From Candidatus Ozemobacteraceae bacterium (GTDB lineage: Bacteria > Muiribacteriota > Ozemobacteria > Ozemobacterales > Ozemobacteraceae), in assembly GCA_035373905.1 (NCBI GenBank), contig DAOSOK010000007.1:62001-126000 (forward strand): a stretch of 64,000 nucleotides of DNA. Direction: 5' to 3'. Every line of letters begins with the position of its first letter. Position 1 is the first letter of the stretch. The notes beneath the pieces were generated by a model, which was not told the origin of the DNA, ran no database searches, and saw nothing but the letters and a program-made list of their open reading frames with translations. Below, one piece after another: positions 8,190 through 16,704 of the stretch. Position numbers and translations under genes: made by a program.

Positions 8190-10898
8190 TCAGTTTCTTT
8201 GCCGTTTCTCTTCCAGGGAGCGGATATTCAGATCGCTTCCGACGGCGTAGATTTTCAGAACCAGCTCGCGTTCCTTCCCGGCGAAATCCTTCGCTTTGAC
8301 CGTGATGCTGTATTCCTTGCCGTCCGGGGTACCGCCGCTGACATTGGGGGCGCGGAACTGCCAGAACGGCGGATTCTGCATGAGGCCCTGCGGATCGTAT
8401 GTGACATTCGACTCATTCGGGGGAGTATCCGCCGATGCCTTATTATCATCGCGGACGGTATAGGAGATCTTGTCCACACCAAAGCGGTCCGCTTCCGAGA
8501 ATGTGTTGATGTTGTCCCAGGCCCGGATGTAGAAAACGAGGCGGGTATTGGCCTGACACACGAAGCCTTTTCCTGCGATGCCGTCGCCAGGATTGAGGGC
8601 ACTGGCCCCACCCTTCTTTTCCTTGTCGATAAAGCGGTTATACAACGAACTATCGAACGCTTCGAATTTCAGTCCGTTCGTAATTTCCGTATTGTCAGCA
8701 GTGCCGTAGGGATTGGCCGTCTGATAGGCGCTGAAACTCGGGTTGGAATCAGCGATTTTCCCATCACCGCCTGCGTTCGTACCGAAGATATGGTACAGAT
8801 TGTTACGGGTGTCGAATACGATCAGCTGGATTTCTGGCGGCGTGTTGTCGGCGCATTTGAGATACGCGTAACTCTGCCATGTATATCCCTCACTATCGAC
8901 AGCGATATCTGAAGGGATGCTGTTTTCGAGCGGCGGGCTGTTATCGTATTCTGTTTTCAGTACCGTCGAAGGCTCGTCAGGAAGCACGACGCCGTTGTCC
9001 CAAACCTTGCCGGCAGAAGCTTTGACCGTCGCCGGATCGATGGCGCCAACCACGTCATCATAAGAAACCGATTTGAAGCCCGATGCATCTTCGGCAACCG
9101 CAAACACCTTCCAGAGTTTGGTCACGTCGGGCGAATCAGGGGCAGGGTAGTCCCATTCATGGGCTGAATACGCCGATGACTTGCCGGAGCCGTCATTCGC
9201 GAAATGCTGGGGCACCGGAACGTTGAATTGAGCCGAACCGGTGATGGTCCAGACGCCGCCGCCAAGCGTCGACTGACCGTCGGCGTTCAGCGTGACGAAC
9301 GTGGGAGCGTCGGCGCTGACGGTGCCCGGCAACCAGACCCATTTCTGCTCGTAATACATGCCCTTCCACTTCGGATCTGTCGGCGTGGAGCTCGAATCGA
9401 AACCGATGAGACCGAGATTCATTTTGCTCGGCTGATCGAGATCGTTCACGCCCAGAATTCCTGATGGCTTGAAGGAATATACCGGATAGGACATAAACAA
9501 CTTGATGGAATTCTTCATTCCAACGGAATCGTGCTTGATCGTTATTCCTGAGTCCCCTCGCTTGCCATGCAATCCGTCGGGAACGGGCAGATTCGCAAAT
9601 GGGTCTGAACCGTAGACACTCAAGCTGAAGGGAACGGATACGGACGAGTCACCGGTATTATAAGGGGTATTCGCAGTAACCGCGAGCTTGGAAGTGATCG
9701 GGGGCTGAGTATTGTACACATGGAAAGCAGAGTAGCCGGCGGCGTTGCTGACTTTGTTCACAACGAGCTTGAGCCCGACGCTGCATTTCAGTGTTCTCAC
9801 GCCACTCTCGGGGTCATCCGAATCGATATAGAAGCTGTCGAATACGTCATCTCCATTGGTATCCGAGGCGACCTCGACCCACAGATCCTCTTCCCAGGCC
9901 CAGAACAAATTCGTGATCTCGAAGCCAGCCGGGGGGCAGATGACCTTGACCTTGATCGGGCCGGAAGAGCCCAGCGTCGGCGTGGGGAATTTCACGGTAA
10001 TTTCACCCGTCGAGTTGCCGACGCCGCCTTCTTTCGCGCCGTCCGGAAGAACCGGGAGAGCCTCGTCGCCGAGCCACACGTTCGGGCCGCCTTCGACGAT
10101 ATAGGCTTTGTAATCTTCATTCTTCAGGGTGGTCATACCGATGTTCAGATCTCCGATGAACAAACCCGAGGATCCCTGTTTGAACGTGGCTGTCTTCCGA
10201 TAATTCTTGCCGTTTTTACTGTAAATCGGAGGAGTGAAGGTTTTCGGCGAAAAGATGTCCCAGTTATTCGGGAGAACGCTGTCAGTCTCTCCTTCGCTGA
10301 CATTCAGATCATTTCCCGTAGGATCGCAGAGATTGGAAACGTGTGGATACGCCGACGCCTGGTGACCTTCGATGGACACGGTCGCATCGTTATCACCTTT
10401 CACGAAGCCCTGAATCAGAAGCTCGGACGGCTTCAGCCCGTTGTCCGGGAGGAACGTATTCTCCGGGGCAGTTTCGCCGGTCGCGCGTCCGAAGGCCTCA
10501 CTGACGTCCTTGCGATTTCCCTGTACGGTGAAAAATTTCGCCATCGCCGAAAGCGGAAAAAATCCATGCCCGTCGGTGGCCGGAACCCTGTTCTCGAACC
10601 CGATATTGCCGTAATCGGGTTTCCATACGTAATCGTATTTTTTTTGGGCTTTCGATCCGTTGTGATCGTAGGGATCCCAGACGATATACATTTTGATTTC
10701 CTGGTTCGCAGGAACCAGGAAATAGTTCGTGCCGTCACCTTTGTTCACGATGCTGATACCGAGTTCTCCCATATCGTCTTTCGCCGGAATGACAGCGGCC
10801 GTTGGTTCAGCCGGCAATTCGCAGGCAACGACACTCCCTCCTGCAAGCATCAACAGCAGGCACACCCCAAGCCAAGGCCAGCTCCATCTCCGATTCAT
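8190..10898 (-). CDS. Large lipoprotein, last gene of pseudopilin operon 1
   Basis: 902 aa. The N-terminus WPWLGVCLLLMLAGGSVVAC ends in a lipobox-like VVAC, so outer-membrane or surface anchoring is likely. The rest is beta-rich with many Gly/Asp/Pro/Thr segments; the C-terminal ~120 residues (SITVKAKDFAGKERELVLKI) look like an Ig/cadherin-type sandwich. I recognise no catalytic motif. It starts 26 bases after the PilX-like gene and the terminator follows its stop, so it is the last gene of the operon. A role as pilus-associated adhesin or tip protein is inference from context only. Confidence 0.75.
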   Translation of the reverse strand: MNRRWSWPWLGVCLLLMLAGGSVVACELPAEPTAAVIPAKDDMGELGISIVNKGDGTNYFLVPANQEIKMYIVWDPYDHNGSKAQKKYDYVWKPDYGNIGFENRVPATDGHGFFPLSAMAKFFTVQGNRKDVSEAFGRATGETAPENTFLPDNGLKPSELLIQGFVKGDNDATVSIEGHQASAYPHVSNLCDPTGNDLNVSEGETDSVLPNNWDIFSPKTFTPPIYSKNGKNYRKTATFKQGSSGLFIGDLNIGMTTLKNEDYKAYIVEGGPNVWLGDEALPVLPDGAKEGGVGNSTGEITVKFPTPTLGSSGPIKVKVICPPAGFEITNLFWAWEEDLWVEVASDTNGDDVFDSFYIDSDDPESGVRTLKCSVGLKLVVNKVSNAAGYSAFHVYNTQPPITSKLAVTANTPYNTGDSSVSVPFSLSVYGSDPFANLPVPDGLHGKRGDSGITIKHDSVGMKNSIKLFMSYPVYSFKPSGILGVNDLDQPSKMNLGLIGFDSSSTPTDPKWKGMYYEQKWVWLPGTVSADAPTFVTLNADGQSTLGGGVWTITGSAQFNVPVPQHFANDGSGKSSAYSAHEWDYPAPDSPDVTKLWKVFAVAEDASGFKSVSYDDVVGAIDPATVKASAGKVWDNGVVLPDEPSTVLKTEYDNSPPLENSIPSDIAVDSEGYTWQSYAYLKCADNTPPEIQLIVFDTRNNLYHIFGTNAGGDGKIADSNPSFSAYQTANPYGTADNTEITNGLKFEAFDSSLYNRFIDKEKKGGASALNPGDGIAGKGFVCQANTRLVFYIRAWDNINTFSEADRFGVDKISYTVRDDNKASADTPPNESNVTYDPQGLMQNPPFWQFRAPNVSGGTPDGKEYSITVKAKDFAGKERELVLKIYAVGSDLNIRSLEEKRQRN

Positions 10899-10924
10899 AC
10901 TCCCCCTCCTTCGCCCCTATACGT

Positions 10925-11500
10925 TCAGTCGATGGTGATTTTTCTCGTCAATTCGATGGTTTTCGTCATGAGCTCAGATCGGGCCCCTCGGCCACCTCTG
11001 CGCTCGATGACGGTGCCGCTCGCGATGATCTGCGAGGTCAGAACGAACTCTTTATCCACCACATTCGTGAAAGCCGCGATGACCGTCATGCTCGCCACCT
11101 GGTATTTCCAGTCGTTCAGGTCGATTCCGAAGTCTGACTGAATCCGGGAATCCCAGGGAATGGCCGTCGTGTTGCAGTCGCCGATGAAAATCTCCATGGC
11201 CCGGGCGCTGGGCGTTCCCCTCGAGGGGGTCTGCCCGGCGATGACGGCCTGGAGCGGGCAGAACCCCTGGAGCGCCATTCCCGAGTCGTAGGCTTCCTGG
11301 GGAAGGATACGGCATTTGACCAGGGCATGCTGAACGGCCGACTGCGAGAGGAAGTTCGCCTGCAGGAAATTCACGTTGACGACGTTCTGCTGCTTCACTT
11401 CCTTGCGGAAATAGAACATTGCCGTGGCGAACGCAAGCGTGCCGGTAATGAACGTGAGGACGATGATGATGGCCACGCCGCGACGGTTCGACCGCTTCAT
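10925..11500 (-). CDS. PilX-like pilus assembly protein
   Basis: 191 aa from ATG 11500, 5 bases after the upstream PilV-like stop. N-terminus MKRSNRRGVAIIIVLTFI is a short basic leader plus a single hydrophobic helix, as in PilX/GspK N-terminal regions, but without the canonical GFTLxE prepilin motif. The body is a globular domain of about 150 residues with conserved-looking QANFLSQSAVQHALVKC. The open frame extends upstream but that part overlaps the PilV gene and lacks a membrane segment. Probably a minor pseudopilin working with the two genes before it. Confidence 0.78.
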   Translation of the reverse strand: MKRSNRRGVAIIIVLTFITGTLAFATAMFYFRKEVKQQNVVNVNFLQANFLSQSAVQHALVKCRILPQEAYDSGMALQGFCPLQAVIAGQTPSRGTPSARAMEIFIGDCNTTAIPWDSRIQSDFGIDLNDWKYQVASMTVIAAFTNVVDKEFVLTSQIIASGTVIERRGGRGARSELMTKTIELTRKITID

Positions 11501-11505
11501 GTCGT

Positions 11506-12045
11506 TCACATCCACCCCCTTCGGCCCAGGAGAAAGAACCTGTTGACGTCGGACCAGGCCGTGTTCGGCGTCCGCCACCGGACCTGCATCGCGATGTCGA
11601 TCAGTCTGGGTTTTGTTGAATCCTTGGTTACTTCCTCGATCGTCCGGGTCAGTTCGTTCGTCTTCGAGTCGAGATCGTTTCCTTCCGTGCCGCCCGGGCA
11701 GGAGGTGCGGAAATCGTGCCAAACGAAATCGGGATATTTCACGTTCGTTGATGTATTCTGATGTCTATATACCCGAACCTTTATTTCGACTTCGTTCCCC
11801 TCGACGATAAACGGGCCTCCGTTCACGAAGTCTTCGACGCCGTCGTTCGGGAAATTCACCGGATCGAAGACGTACATCCACTTGTTCATCTCTTCCTTGG
11901 CGAGGTTTGCGGCGACGCCCTCGATTTTCTGAACTCTGCTCGCGGTGTTCGAAGAACTCATCAGGCCGAACATCGGGATCATCGCGAGAGCGAGCATCGC
12001 GACGGCGAGCAATACTTCGAGCAGCGTCGTTCCGTTGTTTCTCAT
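11506..12045 (-). CDS. PilV/GspI-like minor pseudopilin
   Basis: 179 aa. Class III-type prepilin leader MRNNGTTLLEVLLAVAML: short leader, TLLEV with the Glu at +5, then a hydrophobic helix. The C-terminal domain has the size of type IV minor pilins. Its start overlaps the end of the PilW-like gene by 4 bases (ATGA-type junction), so translation is coupled. Processing by a prepilin peptidase at the residue before TLLE is expected from family knowledge; the peptidase and the PilB/C/D/Q machinery are not in this window. Confidence 0.88.
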   Translation of the reverse strand: MRNNGTTLLEVLLAVAMLALAMIPMFGLMSSSNTASRVQKIEGVAANLAKEEMNKWMYVFDPVNFPNDGVEDFVNGGPFIVEGNEVEIKVRVYRHQNTSTNVKYPDFVWHDFRTSCPGGTEGNDLDSKTNELTRTIEEVTKDSTKPRLIDIAMQVRWRTPNTAWSDVNRFFLLGRRGWM

Positions 12046-12683
12046 AGATGCTCAACCTTCACATCGACTTTCGCCGCGGTCGACTCGACGACCTTCGTGT
12101 TCGGGAACTGCGTTTTCTCGGGGTGTCTGAGTTCGACGGCGATGGTGACAAGCTGGCTTCCCGTTGCAGAATCGACGTCGAAGGCGCTCACCGACAGATC
12201 GACGGAATGGACGTTTTCCATGAGCACTCTTCCTGCGTAGAGGGTTTCACCGAGAGTGTTCGGGGGCGAACCCGGGTCGAGCGCCTTTTTGTAGACGAGC
12301 TTCCCCCCGGAAAACTCGACGCTGCTTTTGAAACAGGCCCCCGAACTCGGAACGTCGGTCCGAAAGGGGATTCCGATAAACCATTCTGCGATGACCTGAT
12401 CGGAGGTGGTCAGGCCTTCGCGCACTTTCATCGTCTTGTCATCCTCGACAACGACGGAGCCGATATTGATGGTCGTCTTGTACGAAGCCCGCTGCATCTC
12501 CTCGCGAAGGAACGTAAGGCCGTTTCGGGCATGGGTCTGCATGGTGAGCGACCAGTTCGACTGGCGGAACGAACGCGTCACGCCTCGGTATACTTGATAC
12601 ACACCGGTGAGAAAAATCGCCAATACGGACGCGCCGATAAGGATTTCCAGCAGTGTGAACCCGTTTTTTCCGCGCCGGCGCAT
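12042..12683 (-). CDS. PilW/GspJ-like minor pseudopilin
   Basis: 213 aa from ATG 12683. Leader MRRRGKNG followed by FTLLEILIGASVLAIFLTGV, a textbook prepilin N-terminus, and a globular region that includes QTHARNGLTFLREEMQRASY, typical of PilW. ATG 12683 has GGGAG 7 bases upstream; a TTG start 21 bases earlier lacks such a site. First gene of a four-gene operon; a TAGAAT -10 box lies 36 bases upstream. Confidence 0.9.
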   Translation of the reverse strand: MRRRGKNGFTLLEILIGASVLAIFLTGVYQVYRGVTRSFRQSNWSLTMQTHARNGLTFLREEMQRASYKTTINIGSVVVEDDKTMKVREGLTTSDQVIAEWFIGIPFRTDVPSSGACFKSSVEFSGGKLVYKKALDPGSPPNTLGETLYAGRVLMENVHSVDLSVSAFDVDSATGSQLVTIAVELRHPEKTQFPNTKVVESTAAKVDVKVEHL

Positions 12684-12718
12684 GAACTTTCTCCCGTTCT
12701 TCAAAGCCTCTATTTAGA

Positions 12719-12747
12719 ATTCTACCAAATTCCCCCCAGAGGGTCTA
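12719..12747 (-). promoter_or_regulatory. Putative promoter of pseudopilin operon 1
   Basis: Minus strand TAGACC (12747-12742), 17-base spacer, TAGAAT (12724-12719). Places transcription start about 30 bases before ATG 12683. The same GGTAGAAT -10 context recurs upstream of the genes starting at 38861 and 56652. Confidence 0.5.
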
Positions 12748-12790
12748 TGAAGATAGTAAATATGCTGAGATGCGAATCGAGAACGGCATT

Positions 12791-12806
12791 TTGCAGGATT
12801 CTGCAA
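12791..12806. promoter_or_regulatory. Perfect palindrome TTGCAG-GATT-CTGCAA (possible operator)
   Basis: 6-4-6 perfect inverted repeat in the 187-base space between the PfkB kinase stop and the pseudopilin operon, about 67 bases upstream of the putative -10. Position fits a regulator site for the pilin operon, but no regulator is known. Confidence 0.3.
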
Positions 12807-12870
12807 GAAGCGGAACAAATGCACTCCTGGAATACAGACGCGCCATCCGCGACGGCCGTTCAATCGGGGC

Positions 12871-13800
12871 TCAGGATGATGCAACCTGAATTTCCGATAT
12901 CCGTCGTTCGATCTCCAGGTAGCCGGCCTCGCAGGGGCCCGGGTGCAAGGCATCGGCAGCGCCTGCAGCCATGGCCCAGCGGGCTGCATCGAGCCGGTCA
13001 AGGCCGTTGGCATGGGCCCAGAGAAGACCGGCCATCGCCGCGTCGCCCGAGCCGATGGCGCTCACTTCCCTGAGCACCGGTGGCCGCAGTCTCCAGAGGT
13101 GCGGCGGCTCCCACAGGAGAGCGTCCCGGGGGCCGTCCGTGACCAGGGCACCCCAAATCCCGGCATCGGCAAGGCGTTTGAAAAAGTCTCCGGATCCGGA
13201 TTCATCGAACGGGTCGAGCCCGAACGATTCACGGGCCTCGTCGCGATTGTGCTTCAGGAAGAAGCCGCCAACCTCGAGAGCCGCCCGGAGCGGATCGCCG
13301 CGTGCGTCGATGAAGATGTCGCACCGATATGCGCGACACCGTTCGATCACCCGGCGGTACAAGTCCCGGTTGTTCCTGCCGGGAATCGTGCCGGACATGG
13401 CGAGGATTCTGGTTCGCGGAAGCTCCCGCTCGAGCATCTCGAGAAACTCGACGATCTCGGATTCGAGCAACTCCTCGCCGTCTTCGATCCACCAGGTCTG
13501 GTCAGGCGGATTCTCGACGACCATATTGATGCCCACGCGGGTTTCGGCTTCCGTCGGGACGAACAGGGCCGACACGCCCTGGTCTTTCAGCTTTTGGCGG
13601 ATTTTCTCGCCATTCGGGCCCCCGGCGAAGCCCATGGCGAGGGCCGGTCGGCCGAGGGTCTTGAGCATTCTCGCAACGTTGATCCCCTTTCCGCCGACCG
13701 TCCAGTCGATGAAACGGGTCCGGTGGCCGCCCTGCGCCGGGGGGACCGGTGAGTGGATGATGTAGTCGAGAAGCGGGTTCGGGGTGACCGTCAGGATCAT
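12871..13800 (-). CDS. PfkB-family sugar-phosphate kinase (1-phosphofructokinase/tagatose-6-P kinase type)
   Basis: 309 aa, the usual size. N-terminus MILTVTPNPLLDYIIHS matches the TLNPAlD start of FruK/LacC. PfkB signature 1 is TVGGKGINVARMLKTLG (about 34-50); signature 2 with the catalytic Asp is AIGSGDAAMAGLLWA (about 247-261). Likely phosphorylates fructose-1-P, tagatose-6-P or a related hexose phosphate. No PTS or transporter gene is adjacent, so the substrate cannot be set from context. SD GGAG lies before the ATG and a TAGAAT -10 box about 38 bases upstream. Divergent from the chelatase gene. Confidence 0.88.
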   Translation of the reverse strand: MILTVTPNPLLDYIIHSPVPPAQGGHRTRFIDWTVGGKGINVARMLKTLGRPALAMGFAGGPNGEKIRQKLKDQGVSALFVPTEAETRVGINMVVENPPDQTWWIEDGEELLESEIVEFLEMLERELPRTRILAMSGTIPGRNNRDLYRRVIERCRAYRCDIFIDARGDPLRAALEVGGFFLKHNRDEARESFGLDPFDESGSGDFFKRLADAGIWGALVTDGPRDALLWEPPHLWRLRPPVLREVSAIGSGDAAMAGLLWAHANGLDRLDAARWAMAAGAADALHPGPCEAGYLEIERRISEIQVASS

Positions 13801-13837
13801 GAAGGGCTCCGGGCCTCAGGATATTGCGTCGGGGGGT

Positions 13838-13843
13838 ATTCTA
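13838..13843 (-). promoter_or_regulatory. -10 box (TAGAAT) for the PfkB kinase
   Basis: Minus-strand TAGAAT 38 bases before ATG 13800; TTGTGC at 18-base spacing is a weak -35. The complementary strand reads TATTCT (13837-13842), which could serve the divergent chelatase gene. Confidence 0.4.
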
Positions 13844-13859
13844 CAGTAGACTTCCCCGC

Positions 13860-14225
13860 ATGCACAACGCCGCCGTCATTCTCGTGTTTCACGGTTCCCG
13901 CAACCCGCAGTCGCAGGCAGAAGCGGCGGCATTCGTCGAGGCACTCCGTTCGTCACTTCCAGGGCGTCACGTGACACACGGGTTTCTCCGCGAGTGCCCC
14001 CCGGGCATCCGCGACTCGATCGCCGAAGCCGTTCGTGCCGGGGCAACCGAGATTCGGCTGGTACCCATTTTTGCCTTGACCGGAAATCATATAGCCATAG
14101 ATATACCAGAAATCATTCGCGAAGCAGAAGCGGCCAATCCAGGCCGGCGGTTCTCGCTCGATCCCGTTCTCGTAAGGGCCCCCGGATTTCTGGACTACAT
14201 GAAAAATTCCATTCTCGAGGCCTGA
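13860..14225 (+). CDS. CbiX/SirB-type sirohydrochlorin chelatase, short single-domain form
   Basis: 121 aa from ATG 13860. The N-terminal VILVFHGSRNP carries the chelatase active-site His of the CbiX/SirB family; PIFALTGNHIAIDIPEI contains the second metal-ligand His segment. The single-domain length matches the small CbiXS form, which inserts Fe or Co into sirohydrochlorin as a homodimer. No other cobalamin or siroheme gene is present here. The ATG has no Shine-Dalgarno and lies 17 bases after TATTCT. The deacetylase gene starts 2 bases after its stop. Confidence 0.85.
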   Translation: MHNAAVILVFHGSRNPQSQAEAAAFVEALRSSLPGRHVTHGFLRECPPGIRDSIAEAVRAGATEIRLVPIFALTGNHIAIDIPEIIREAEAANPGRRFSLDPVLVRAPGFLDYMKNSILEA

Positions 14226-14227
14226 CC

Positions 14228-15148
14228 ATGGAACCCACCGCCGACGCCCTTCAACTCCGCCGCGCGCATCTCACAAAGGCGATCCTGTATCACATCCTGC
14301 TCGCGCTGTTCCTGTTCGCGGGGGCCATCTTCGGCTTCATGAACGGCTGGAGTTCTTCGAGAGCCGAAATCCTGATTGCCCCGACCTTCCACGGGGTGAC
14401 CGGCTCCCCCACCCGCCCATGGGAAATCACCTGGGACGGCCTTTCCGACTGGATTTCCCGGCTTTCGAACCACGGGTATTCGCCCCTCGATCCGGCGAGT
14501 TTTCCGGCCTGGCTGAGCGGCGAAATCAGCGGCGGCAGGCGGTATCTCCTCACCTTCGACGACGGCCTCGTCACGTCGGCCGACGCGATCCGCAGGCTGC
14601 ACAAGGAGCGCGGCATCCGGTCCGTGCTCTTCGTCACCACGGAGTTCATCGGCCAGCCCGGTTATCTCACGTGGGATGCGCTGAACGCTCTCGCTTCGGA
14701 AACAGGCTGTCTGGTCGGCCTTCACGGACTCCGGCATATCGAACCGCCGAAACTTCTCAAGGAAGGCGGCGATCTCCTCGCCGAAACCCTGAAAGCGAAG
14801 CAGGACCTCGAAACGCATCTTGGCACGGACGTGTCATGGTATGCGTATCCCTTCGGCGAATACGACACCGCCTCGAGAAACGCCATCGCTTCCGCCGGCC
14901 TGAAATTCGGCTTCACGATCGACGGCGACGACATCAAACGAACCGCCGACCCCCTCCTCTTCCCCCGGGTCATGTATCTGAAAGGCGTCGAAACCGCCGG
15001 CGGCCCCTCGCTCGCCGACTGGACGCCTCCCAAGGGCGCCACCACCGGCAGCCTTCATATAACACTCGCTCTATTCGTCGGTTTGATGGGCCTCAGAAGC
15101 GTCATGCGTCTCGTGATGCTCCGCCGCGCCCTCGCCTCGTTGTCATAG
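14228..15148 (+). CDS. Membrane-anchored polysaccharide deacetylase (NodB homology domain)
   Basis: 306 aa from ATG 14228. One membrane segment at about 18-38, a carbohydrate-esterase-4 domain with YLLTFDDGL (catalytic Asp-Asp), LVGLHGLRHIE (metal-binding His pair), and WYAYPFGEYD, then a C-terminal hydrophobic segment (about 277-297) with a basic tail. CE4 enzymes remove N-acetyl groups from peptidoglycan, chitooligosaccharide or exopolysaccharide. Two membrane anchors at opposite ends place the catalytic domain outside. Start is 2 bases after the chelatase stop. Confidence 0.87.
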   Translation: MEPTADALQLRRAHLTKAILYHILLALFLFAGAIFGFMNGWSSSRAEILIAPTFHGVTGSPTRPWEITWDGLSDWISRLSNHGYSPLDPASFPAWLSGEISGGRRYLLTFDDGLVTSADAIRRLHKERGIRSVLFVTTEFIGQPGYLTWDALNALASETGCLVGLHGLRHIEPPKLLKEGGDLLAETLKAKQDLETHLGTDVSWYAYPFGEYDTASRNAIASAGLKFGFTIDGDDIKRTADPLLFPRVMYLKGVETAGGPSLADWTPPKGATTGSLHITLALFVGLMGLRSVMRLVMLRRALASLS

Positions 15149-15198
15149 ACACAGCGCTCCGCACGGGAAAAGGCCAAGGCCCTTCCAGAAGCATGCTC

Positions 15199-15262
15199 TC
15201 GCCCTTCGCGAGACTCGGGGCGAACGGGGGTATCATGTTGATGCGGGAACCATATAAAAACC
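15199..15262. repeat. REP-like half unit, copy G
   Basis: CTCGCCCTTCGCGAGACTCG followed by GGGCGAACGG matches the inverse of the first palindrome of the BIME family. A downstream stretch (CCATATAAAAACCGGC) resembles the terminal arm of the full-length copies. Located between the deacetylase stop and the 3' end of RNase P RNA, i.e. between convergent transcripts. Confidence 0.55.
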
Positions 15263-15339
15263 GGCATCACTTTTCCGGCCGTATCCCTCCGCGGAATATC
15301 GGCATAGTATATATGCCACTATCGATAAAAAGGGGATAA

Positions 15340-15714
15340 AGGCAGGGCGACCTGTAAGCCGGGTTCTGTACCCTTGCGGGCGTCGATCATCTATCTGGGA
15401 TGACGGTTACCCGCCACCTCAAGCGGCCAACCCGGGGTCAGACGGGGCAGGCAACCCCTTCCCCTGTTAGGCCTTGCTCCGGACGGGGTTTTCCAGGCAT
15501 CGCCGTCACCGGCGACCCGGTGCGCTCTTACCGCACCATTTCAACCTTGCCTGATCCCGTTGCCGGGCCATCGGCGGTATGTTTTCTGTTGCACTTTCCG
15601 TCCCCCCGCGATTCCTCGCGGGAAGCCTGGGCGTTACCCAGCGTCCTGCCGTGCGGAGCCCGGACTTTCCTCATCCCGTCGGAGACGGGACGCGATCGAC
15701 CGGTCGTCCTGCCG
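15340..15714 (-). ncRNA. rnpB: RNase P RNA, bacterial class A
   Basis: Catalytic RNA of RNase P. On the minus strand the 5' part contains GAGGAAAGTCCGGGCTCC (15672-15655), the universal P4-side signature, and the 3' part contains ACAGAACCCGGCTTACAGG. The ends pair as helix P1: GGCAGGACGACC (from 15713) with GGTCGCCCTGCC (to 15341). Length about 375 nt. Promoter TAGACA-N18-TATGAT directly upstream. A small GGCATA/TATGCC hairpin (15301-15317) and a CTTTTTA run lie downstream. Confidence 0.96.
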
Positions 15715-15720
15715 GGTCCG

Positions 15721-15750
15721 ATCATACCTCATTCGGCCGGGGTATGTCTA
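15721..15750 (-). promoter_or_regulatory. Promoter of rnpB
   Basis: Minus strand TAGACA (15750-15745), 18-base spacer, TATGAT (15726-15721). The predicted start at about 15714 agrees with the 5' strand of helix P1. The -35 lies inside the last codons of the TPM-domain gene. Confidence 0.75.
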
Positions 15751-16691
15751 TCGTCCGAGGAAAGATCGCCGGGAAGCTTTGAAGACCCGCTGTTGATGCG
15801 GATGTTCCGGCGAGTTCCCAGGAGCCACAGCCAGAACCCGGCGCTGCCGGCGGGGTAGATCGGCTCTTTTTTGCGGCGGGTGAAGCCGCACCGCTCGCAC
15901 GAATACAGGCGGCGGCGGAGGCCGAGGGTGTTGTGGCCGGGTTCCTTCAGGATTTCGAAGGCGATGTTCAGCGAGCCGTTGCAGCGGGGGCAGCGCTCGA
16001 CGAAGAAGACCATGTAGCACAGGAACGCGCCCACGAAGACGGCGAGCAGGATTTCCTTGGAGGCCCAGAGGAAGCCGAACAGGTCGAACGAACCGGTCTG
16101 GGCCGGCAGATTCTGGTTCTCGCGCTTCAGCTCGTCGACCAGCATCTTCTTGATCGTCAGAATCCCCTCGAGGAAGCCGCGCCCGTCGTCGTTCTCGGCG
16201 TTGCCGGGCAGGATCACCTGGTTCAGGATCTTCTCGCCCATCTCGCGCGTGATCAGGTATTTCAGGCCGATGCCGACCTTGAGGCTGAATTTCCCGTTCA
16301 GGGAGTCGCGGGGAAGCGCCGCGTAGAGCAGGATGCCGCGCTTGTCGTTTCCGATCGAACGGATCCATTCCGAGAAGAAGGAGTCGATGCGTTTCGAATA
16401 GCTGTCGATATTCTCAAGCACTTCGGTCTTGACCAGAACGCGGATGCGCAGCGTCTTTTCAATCTCGCCGCATGCGTCGACGATCTGGAGTTTCACGGCT
16501 TCCTTCAGCAGGAGCGCCTGATCCGAGACATACCGTTCGGCCTGGGGCTGAGTCGCCGCCGGCTCGCTGGCCTGCTGGGCGAACGCCGCAAACTGCAGCA
16601 GGATGACGAGCGCGGCGGCGCAGAGCATTCCCGCGGGGGCATGCGGCCGGACGCCGAACATCGCTTCGACCTTCTGTCTGATCACGTGCAT
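15729..16691 (-). CDS. TPM-domain membrane protein with C-terminal zinc ribbon
   Basis: 320 aa. A signal-like hydrophobic segment at about 20-40, a TPM (YgcG-type) domain at about 48-190 (RYVSDQALLLKEAVKLQIVD, KRGILLYAALPRDSLNGKFS, VGIGLKYLITREMGEKIL), a membrane helix (EILLAVFVGAFLCYMVFFVE), then a cytoplasmic four-cysteine zinc ribbon (CPRC ... CERC) followed by a basic segment. TPM proteins are tied to photosystem repair in phototrophs and are of unclear role in other bacteria. Starts 13 bases after the zinc-ribbon gene stop. Confidence 0.82.
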   Translation of the reverse strand: MHVIRQKVEAMFGVRPHAPAGMLCAAALVILLQFAAFAQQASEPAATQPQAERYVSDQALLLKEAVKLQIVDACGEIEKTLRIRVLVKTEVLENIDSYSKRIDSFFSEWIRSIGNDKRGILLYAALPRDSLNGKFSLKVGIGLKYLITREMGEKILNQVILPGNAENDDGRGFLEGILTIKKMLVDELKRENQNLPAQTGSFDLFGFLWASKEILLAVFVGAFLCYMVFFVERCPRCNGSLNIAFEILKEPGHNTLGLRRRLYSCERCGFTRRKKEPIYPAGSAGFWLWLLGTRRNIRINSGSSKLPGDLSSDDRHTPAE

Positions 16692-16704
16692 GGCGGGGAA
16701 AAGC

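Noticed and set aside
9720..11141. 473-aa open frame antisense to the lipoprotein and PilX-like genes
   Set aside because: Would span two genes supported by signal peptide/lipobox and operon spacing; no domain recognised.
15340..15714. 152-aa plus-strand open frame through this region
   Set aside because: The region is RNase P RNA on the minus strand; the frame is incidental.
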